Shown one piece after another: positions 5,966-9,563 of a stretch of 9,563 nucleotides of DNA. A program made the position numbers and the translations under genes. Every line of letters starts with the position of its first letter. Position 1 is the first letter of the stretch. The stretch spans positions 1-9,563 of the forward strand of contig JBFEWO010000107.1 in the NCBI GenBank assembly GCA_041546305.1. The letters are read 5' to 3'. The notes under the pieces are model-generated. The model had not been told where the DNA came from, searched no databases, and saw nothing but the letters and a program-made list of their open reading frames with translations. The DNA is from JBFEYJ01 sp041546305. Its GTDB lineage: Bacteria; Pseudomonadota; Gammaproteobacteria; Thiohalomonadales; Thiohalomonadaceae.

Positions 5966-7035
5966 GCAAGCGTCATCCCGAACCGTTAAAGGGACGAGGC
6001 AGCGCCAGCCGGCCCGATCAGCGTTTTCAGGAGTTGCAGCGTGAATGGCTCGATGATGGCTGGGGTTCACTGGAGCAGCTGCCGGAGGCGGTGACGACCA
6101 CGCTGGAGGTGGATCGTGCCCGCAGCATCATCAGCTACAACAACTCGCCGGATGTGGGTTTTGAGCGCTCGATCAATCCCTATCGCGGCTGCGAGCACGG
6201 TTGTGTCTACTGTTTTGCCCGACCGACACATGCCTATCTTGGGCTCTCGCCCGGGCTCGATTTTGAGAGCCGTCTGTTCTACAAGCCGCAGGCGGCCGAA
6301 TTATTGCGCAAGGAGTTGGGCAAGCGCGGCTATACCTGTGCGCCGATGGCGGTTGGCATCAACACCGATGCCTACCAGCCGGCGGAGAAAAAGCTCGGTA
6401 TTACCCGCCAGTGCCTGGAGGTCCTGCGTGAGGCCAATCACCCCATCGCCATCGTCACCAAGTCGGCGCTGATCGAGCGCGATCTGGATATCCTCGCACC
6501 GATGGCCGAGCGTAATCTGGTGCACGTGGCGATCTCGCTTACCACGCTGGATAGGAACCTGTCACGTCGGCTGGAGCCGCGCGCCGCCGCCCCCCAGCGC
6601 CGGCTGCAGACCATCCGGCGCCTGAGCGAGGTTGGGGTGCCGGTGTCGGTCTTTCTTGCCCCTATCATTCCGGTGCTAAACGACGGTGAAATCGAGCGGC
6701 TACTGGAGGCGGCCAAACAGGCCGGCGCGCGAGATGCGGAGTATATCCTGCTGCGACTGCCACACGAGCTGAAGGAAATTTTCGTCCAGTGGTTGGAACA
6801 GCATGAGCCGCTCAAGGCCTCGCATGTGATGCAACGGATCTATGACAGCCGCGGTGGCAAGGCCTACGATGCTAACTACGCCCAGCGCATGGTCGGTACC
6901 GGTCCATTTGCGGATCTGCTCCGTCAGCGGTTCCGGGTGGTTTGTCGGCGACTCGGCTTTACTGATTCCCCGCCCCTCGACTGCACCCGGTTTGTGCCAC
7001 CAGCGGCGGATGAGAGGCAGATGCCACTTTTCTGA
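5962..7035 (+). CDS. PA0069-family radical SAM protein (SplB-like)
   Basis: A 357-aa radical SAM enzyme. The cluster motif is C-E-H-G-C-V-Y-C (Cys 77, 81, 84), in the context N-P-Y-R-G-C-x-H-G-C-x-Y-C typical of the group related to spore photoproduct lyase (COG1533). Further family marks are N-T-D-A-Y-Q-P-A-E (134-142), S-L-T-T-L-D (192-197), L-E-P-R (204-207) and P-I-I-P-V-L-N-D (234-241). It would bind a [4Fe-4S] cluster and cleave SAM to a 5'-deoxyadenosyl radical. The substrate is unknown; a DNA-repair role is only suggested by distant likeness to SplB. The ATG overlaps the permease stop and has GGAGG four bases upstream. The length fits the Pseudomonas PA0069 type. Confidence 0.9.
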   Translation: MSKRHPEPLKGRGSASRPDQRFQELQREWLDDGWGSLEQLPEAVTTTLEVDRARSIISYNNSPDVGFERSINPYRGCEHGCVYCFARPTHAYLGLSPGLDFESRLFYKPQAAELLRKELGKRGYTCAPMAVGINTDAYQPAEKKLGITRQCLEVLREANHPIAIVTKSALIERDLDILAPMAERNLVHVAISLTTLDRNLSRRLEPRAAAPQRRLQTIRRLSEVGVPVSVFLAPIIPVLNDGEIERLLEAAKQAGARDAEYILLRLPHELKEIFVQWLEQHEPLKASHVMQRIYDSRGGKAYDANYAQRMVGTGPFADLLRQRFRVVCRRLGFTDSPPLDCTRFVPPAADERQMPLF

Positions 7036-7061
7036 AGGAACTGGAAACCGGTACCTTGAAC

Positions 7062-7078
7062 CTGAACTCTCCGTTCAG
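7062..7078. terminator. Small hairpin between convergent genes
   Basis: CTGAAC (7062-7067) pairs with GTTCAG (7073-7078) around a five-base loop, at the junction of the radical SAM gene and the opposing 127-aa gene, including that gene's stop codon. It lacks a T-run on either strand, so termination is only a suggestion from its position between converging genes. Confidence 0.25.
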
Positions 7079-7458
7079 CCGCTGATCACCTGGCCGCGAT
7101 AGACACGAGTGGGTCGGCCTTTTTCCGCCGGTTTTTCGACATCAGAAGTTGACGCCTTCTTCGCCGTCTCGTCAACGATAGCTATGCCCCGATAGTAACG
7201 AACCACACCTTCCTCCGGGGTGTCGTCAGTGACTTGGGCGGGCACCAGGCTTTGCCCGGTAAATTCTTCCAGTTCAAGTGCCATCTCTTTTAGAACAGGA
7301 TTACTGCTCTGGGCACTGTGGCGCAGCAGCTGGCTGACAACATCGTCCTGATTGATATGGATGGAGACCCCGAACTCCTCTTTGACGAAGCGACGCATCA
7401 TCTGCAGCAGACGGATGTAGTCGCGGTTGATTTGATCAGGGTGAGCTGTTTCCGACAC
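7075..7458 (-). CDS. Unrecognised 127-aa protein with two R-x-Y-R-G motifs
   Basis: I do not recognise this protein. It starts with GTG at 7458, and GGAGGT six bases upstream makes this start convincing. The N-terminal half (about 8-70) looks helical and charged (I-N-R-D-Y-I-R-L-L-Q-M-M-R-R-F-V-K-E-E-F-G). The middle, about 71-83, is acidic and probably loose. The end has two like motifs, R-Y-Y-R-G-I-A-I (87-94) and R-V-Y-R-G-Q-V-I (118-125), separated by a Lys/Glu/Ser-rich linker. There are no Cys residues, no membrane segment and no signal peptide, so it is likely cytoplasmic. The Y-R-G core recalls the small DUF4278 proteins, but only loosely. It faces the radical SAM gene and follows tesA on the same strand after a 148-bp gap, so it is probably transcribed on its own. 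Confidence 0.75.
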   Translation of the reverse strand: MSETAHPDQINRDYIRLLQMMRRFVKEEFGVSIHINQDDVVSQLLRHSAQSSNPVLKEMALELEEFTGQSLVPAQVTDDTPEEGVVRYYRGIAIVDETAKKASTSDVEKPAEKGRPTRVYRGQVISG

Positions 7459-7561
7459 GGTGGTACCTCCCTCGTTGTTGTTTGTAGGGCAGGAGCAAAA
7501 TGCGGGCCATTCAATAACCTGTTGATTTACGGGAAGGCTACGAGAACAAAGGGAGAGTGAC

Positions 7562-7585
7562 GCACCTTTGGTGCAGGCAATGCAC
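7562..7585. other. Overlapping short hairpins downstream of tesA
   Basis: GCACC-TTT-GGTGC (7562-7574) and GTGCA-GGCAA-TGCAC (7571-7585) share four bases, so only one can form at a time. They lie 22-45 bases beyond the tesA stop, in the 148-bp gap ahead of the 127-aa gene. They could end tesA transcription or be an operator for the downstream gene. There is no T-run, so neither role is established. I found no convincing promoter in the rest of 7459-7606. Confidence 0.3.
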
Positions 7586-7606
7586 AGTATTGGTGCCGGG
7601 AGGCGA

Positions 7607-8224
7607 CTAGCGGGTTTTGAGCTTTTCCAGGATGGGCTGCAGGTGAGGCCATACGGTTTCCAGTAATAGCGGTTGTGCCTGAGCGTTGGGGTGGAAGTTG
7701 TCCGGCTGCATCAGTGACGGTTCCAATGCTACTCGCTCCATCAGAAACGGCACCAGGGGGATCTGCTGTTCTTGGGCCAGTTCCTCATAGATTTGATGAA
7801 AGCGTTCCGTGTAGCGGGGGCCATAATTAGGAGGCATCTGCATGCCAACGAGCAGTGTCTTCGCGCCGGCGTCTTTGGCCTGACCGATAATGCTGTTAAG
7901 GTTGCTCTTCATGGCAGCGAGCGAGAGTCCGCGCAGGCCGTCATTGGCGCCGAGTTCTAGCAGCAGTATCTCTGGCTGGTGTTGCTCGAGGGCCGGTTTG
8001 ATCCGCGCCAGACCTCCGGCACTGGTGTCACCGCTGATGCTGGCGTTGGTCACGGTGCAGGGGATCTCCTGCTGTCGCAGCCGCTGCTGCAGCAGGTCGA
8101 CCCAGCCCTTTCCTGGCGGCAGGCCATAACCGGCGCTCAGACTGTCGCCGAACACGAGCAGATTGCAGGCGTTAGCCGGCAGCGTAAACCAGAACATCAA
8201 TAGTGAGACGAGTACTGCACGCAT
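7607..8224 (-). CDS. tesA: TesA-type secreted SGNH esterase / lysophospholipase
   Basis: A 205-aa SGNH (GDSL) hydrolase, the multifunctional thioesterase I / arylesterase / lysophospholipase of the periplasm. Block I is G-D-S-L-S-A-G-Y-G with the nucleophile Ser28. Block II Gly65 is in S-G-D-T-S-A-G-G, block III Asn94 in G-A-N-D, and block V is Asp175 and His178 in D-N-F-H. Together these give the complete catalytic set. A signal peptide is visible at 1-19, ending A-N-A, which leaves Cys20 first in the mature protein. The length matches E. coli TesA. The ATG at 8224 has AGGGTG seven bases upstream and shares two bases with the divergent ATPase start. The next gene on this strand starts 148 bp downstream. 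Confidence 0.94.
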   Translation of the reverse strand: MRAVLVSLLMFWFTLPANACNLLVFGDSLSAGYGLPPGKGWVDLLQQRLRQQEIPCTVTNASISGDTSAGGLARIKPALEQHQPEILLLELGANDGLRGLSLAAMKSNLNSIIGQAKDAGAKTLLVGMQMPPNYGPRYTERFHQIYEELAQEQQIPLVPFLMERVALEPSLMQPDNFHPNAQAQPLLLETVWPHLQPILEKLKTR

Positions 8225-8918
8225 GAGTAATCACCCTGAAATAAGGACCATTGTCTCCGCCGAAGGGGTCGGCAAGCAAGTCGATACGACGGCAGGGAAT
8301 CTCACCATTCTCGAAGGGGTAAGTTTCGAGATCCCTGCCGGGGATAGCGTTGCGGTGGTCGGGATTTCCGGTTCCGGAAAATCGACACTGCTGGGATTGT
8401 TAGCGGGACTGGACCTTCCCACCGTAGGCCGTATCCATCTGGAAGGAGAGTGCCTCAATGATTTGGATGAGGATGGTCGTGCCCGGCTGCGCGGGGCAAA
8501 GGTGGGTTTCGTCTTCCAGTCCTTCCAGTTGTTGCCCAGCCTGACGGCGTTGGAGAACGTCATGTTGCCGCTGGAGCTGGCCGGGGAGAGCGGCGCCGGG
8601 CAACAGGCGAGACAACTGCTAGAGCGGGTGGGACTGCAGACGCGCCTTGACCACTATCCGAAACAACTCTCCGGCGGTGAGCAGCAACGGGTGGCCATTG
8701 CCCGGGCCTTTGCCATGTCGCCGGCGGTGCTGTTTGCCGACGAGCCGACCGGCAACCTCGACGCCCTCACCGGCAGCCGTATCAATGATTTGCTGTTCGA
8801 GCTCAATGCCGAGCAGGGTACTACCCTGATTCTGGTGACTCACGATGAGAAGCTGGCCGGGCGTTGCCGGCGCCGGATCCGCCTGGATGGCGGCCGGGTG
8901 GTGGCCGATGAGTCTTAG
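8223..8918 (+). CDS. ybbA: YbbA-type ABC transporter ATP-binding protein
   Basis: A 231-aa ATPase of the MacB/LolD class and close to E. coli YbbA in length. It has a complete set of motifs: Walker A G-I-S-G-S-G-K-S-T (47-55), Q-loop Gln99 in F-V-F-Q-S-F-Q, signature L-S-G-G-E-Q (149-154), Walker B V-L-F-A-D-E-P (169-175) and H-loop His207. It energises the FtsX-type permease encoded next. The chosen ATG at 8223 overlaps the tesA start codon on the other strand; an upstream in-frame ATG at 8163 would add 20 unlike residues inside tesA and is less likely, although the ribosome site at 8223 is poor. It overlaps the following gene by 11 bp. The transported substrate of YbbAP systems is not firmly known. 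Confidence 0.93.
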   Translation: MSNHPEIRTIVSAEGVGKQVDTTAGNLTILEGVSFEIPAGDSVAVVGISGSGKSTLLGLLAGLDLPTVGRIHLEGECLNDLDEDGRARLRGAKVGFVFQSFQLLPSLTALENVMLPLELAGESGAGQQARQLLERVGLQTRLDHYPKQLSGGEQQRVAIARAFAMSPAVLFADEPTGNLDALTGSRINDLLFELNAEQGTTLILVTHDEKLAGRCRRRIRLDGGRVVADES

Positions 8919-9563
8919 TGCCACCCGCTTTCGCTTGGCTGGCCGTCTGCTGCTTCGCGACTGGCGGGCTGGAGAACTGCGCATCCTGTTGTCGGCGCTG
9001 ATCATTGCGGTGACCGCCACCACGGCGATCAGTTTCTTCACCGATCGACTGCAACGGGCCATGCTCAGCCAGTCCTCGGAGTTGCTCGGTGGGGATCTGC
9101 TGTTGCAGAGTCCGCGTCCTATGGTGGCGGACTGGCTCAAACAGGCCGACAGCGAGGGGCTGGAGTATATCGAGACCCTCACTTTCCCCAGTGTGGTGGT
9201 GAGCGGTGATCATTTTCAGTTGGCGGGTATCAAGGCCGTCCAAAAGGGCTATCCGTTGCGCGGCAGGTTGCGTATTGCCGATACGCCGTTTGGCCAGGAG
9301 CGCGTCACGGAGATGATCCCCGGTGAAGGCAAGGCGTGGGTCGAGGCCCGACTATTGCCGCTACTGGAGATCGAGATCGGCGACACCTTTGAACTTGGCA
9401 GTCTAACCCTGACCGTCGATCGGGTGCTCGCGTTTGAACCGGGTGGCGGAGGAAATCTCGTCAGTCTGGCACCGCGTGTGTTGATCAACCACGCCGATGT
9501 GTCACAGGCCGACATCCTGCGACCTGGCAGCCGCGTGACCTATCAATACGCCTTCGCCGGCTC
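8908..9563 (+). CDS. ybbP: YbbP-type ABC permease, FtsX family (N-terminal part)
   Basis: The frame stays open from ATG 8908 to the window edge, giving 218 codons of what is normally a protein of more than 800 residues. It begins M-S-L-S-A-T-R-F-R-L-A-G-R-L-L-L-R-D-W-R-A-G-E-L-R, the cytoplasmic lead typical of YbbP. The first membrane helix follows at about 26-44, ending I-S-F-F-T-D-R-L. The remainder is a soluble, periplasmic domain of the MacB_PCD type, including S-Q-S-S-E-L-L-G-G-D-L-L-L. Neither the later membrane helices nor the FtsX domain is in view. Its start lies inside the end of ybbA, which implies coupled translation, and the tesA-ybbA-ybbP arrangement is the same as in E. coli. 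Confidence 0.92.
   Translation, partial: MSLSATRFRLAGRLLLRDWRAGELRILLSALIIAVTATTAISFFTDRLQRAMLSQSSELLGGDLLLQSPRPMVADWLKQADSEGLEYIETLTFPSVVVSGDHFQLAGIKAVQKGYPLRGRLRIADTPFGQERVTEMIPGEGKAWVEARLLPLLEIEIGDTFELGSLTLTVDRVLAFEPGGGGNLVSLAPRVLINHADVSQADILRPGSRVTYQYAFAG

Noticed and set aside
8163..8222. Longer YbbA starting at 8163
   Set aside because: The 20 extra residues lie inside the tesA signal-peptide region, have no likeness to YbbA and would make it longer than the family.

Overview
This is a GC-rich bacterial chromosome segment with tightly packed, overlapping genes. The tesA / ybbA-ybbP divergent pair, the PA0069-type radical SAM gene and the hyp hydrogenase-maturation set point to a gammaproteobacterium able to make a [NiFe]-hydrogenase. 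That assignment is an inference from gene content; there is no rRNA or other taxonomic marker here.

Positions 1-3709 (minus strand) hold a contiguous hydrogenase-maturation operon transcribed in the order hypA-hypB-hypC-hypD-hypE-hypF. hypF is cut by the window edge, and only its first 23 codons are visible (71 down to 1). The genes overlap or are nearly contiguous, so translational coupling is likely. HypA and HypB deliver nickel. HypC, HypD, HypE and HypF build and carry the Fe(CN)2CO group. No hydrogenase structural subunit lies in the window.

Positions 3710-3806 form a short divergent intergenic region. To its right, at 3807-4379 (plus), is a small class I methyltransferase of the YtqB/MnmM family, probably a tRNA wobble-uridine methylase.

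Positions 4380-5068 are non-coding. Most of this is one highly structured 567-bp repeat element (about 4480-5046) with imperfect terminal inverted repeats of about 120 bp. Each terminal repeat is a chain of three hairpins, and further nested stems lie inside. It looks like a non-autonomous mobile or dispersed repeat and is the most unusual object in the window.

Positions 5069-7035 (plus) carry a two-gene unit: an EamA/DMT-family permease whose stop overlaps the start of a PA0069-family radical SAM protein. Facing it is an unrecognised 127-aa protein (7458-7075, minus) with a GTG start and a repeated R-x-Y-R-G motif.

Positions 7607-9563 carry the tesA locus. The secreted SGNH esterase TesA (minus) and the ABC ATPase YbbA (plus) diverge from start codons that physically overlap (CATG). 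YbbA in turn overlaps the start of the large FtsX-type permease YbbP, which runs off the right edge.
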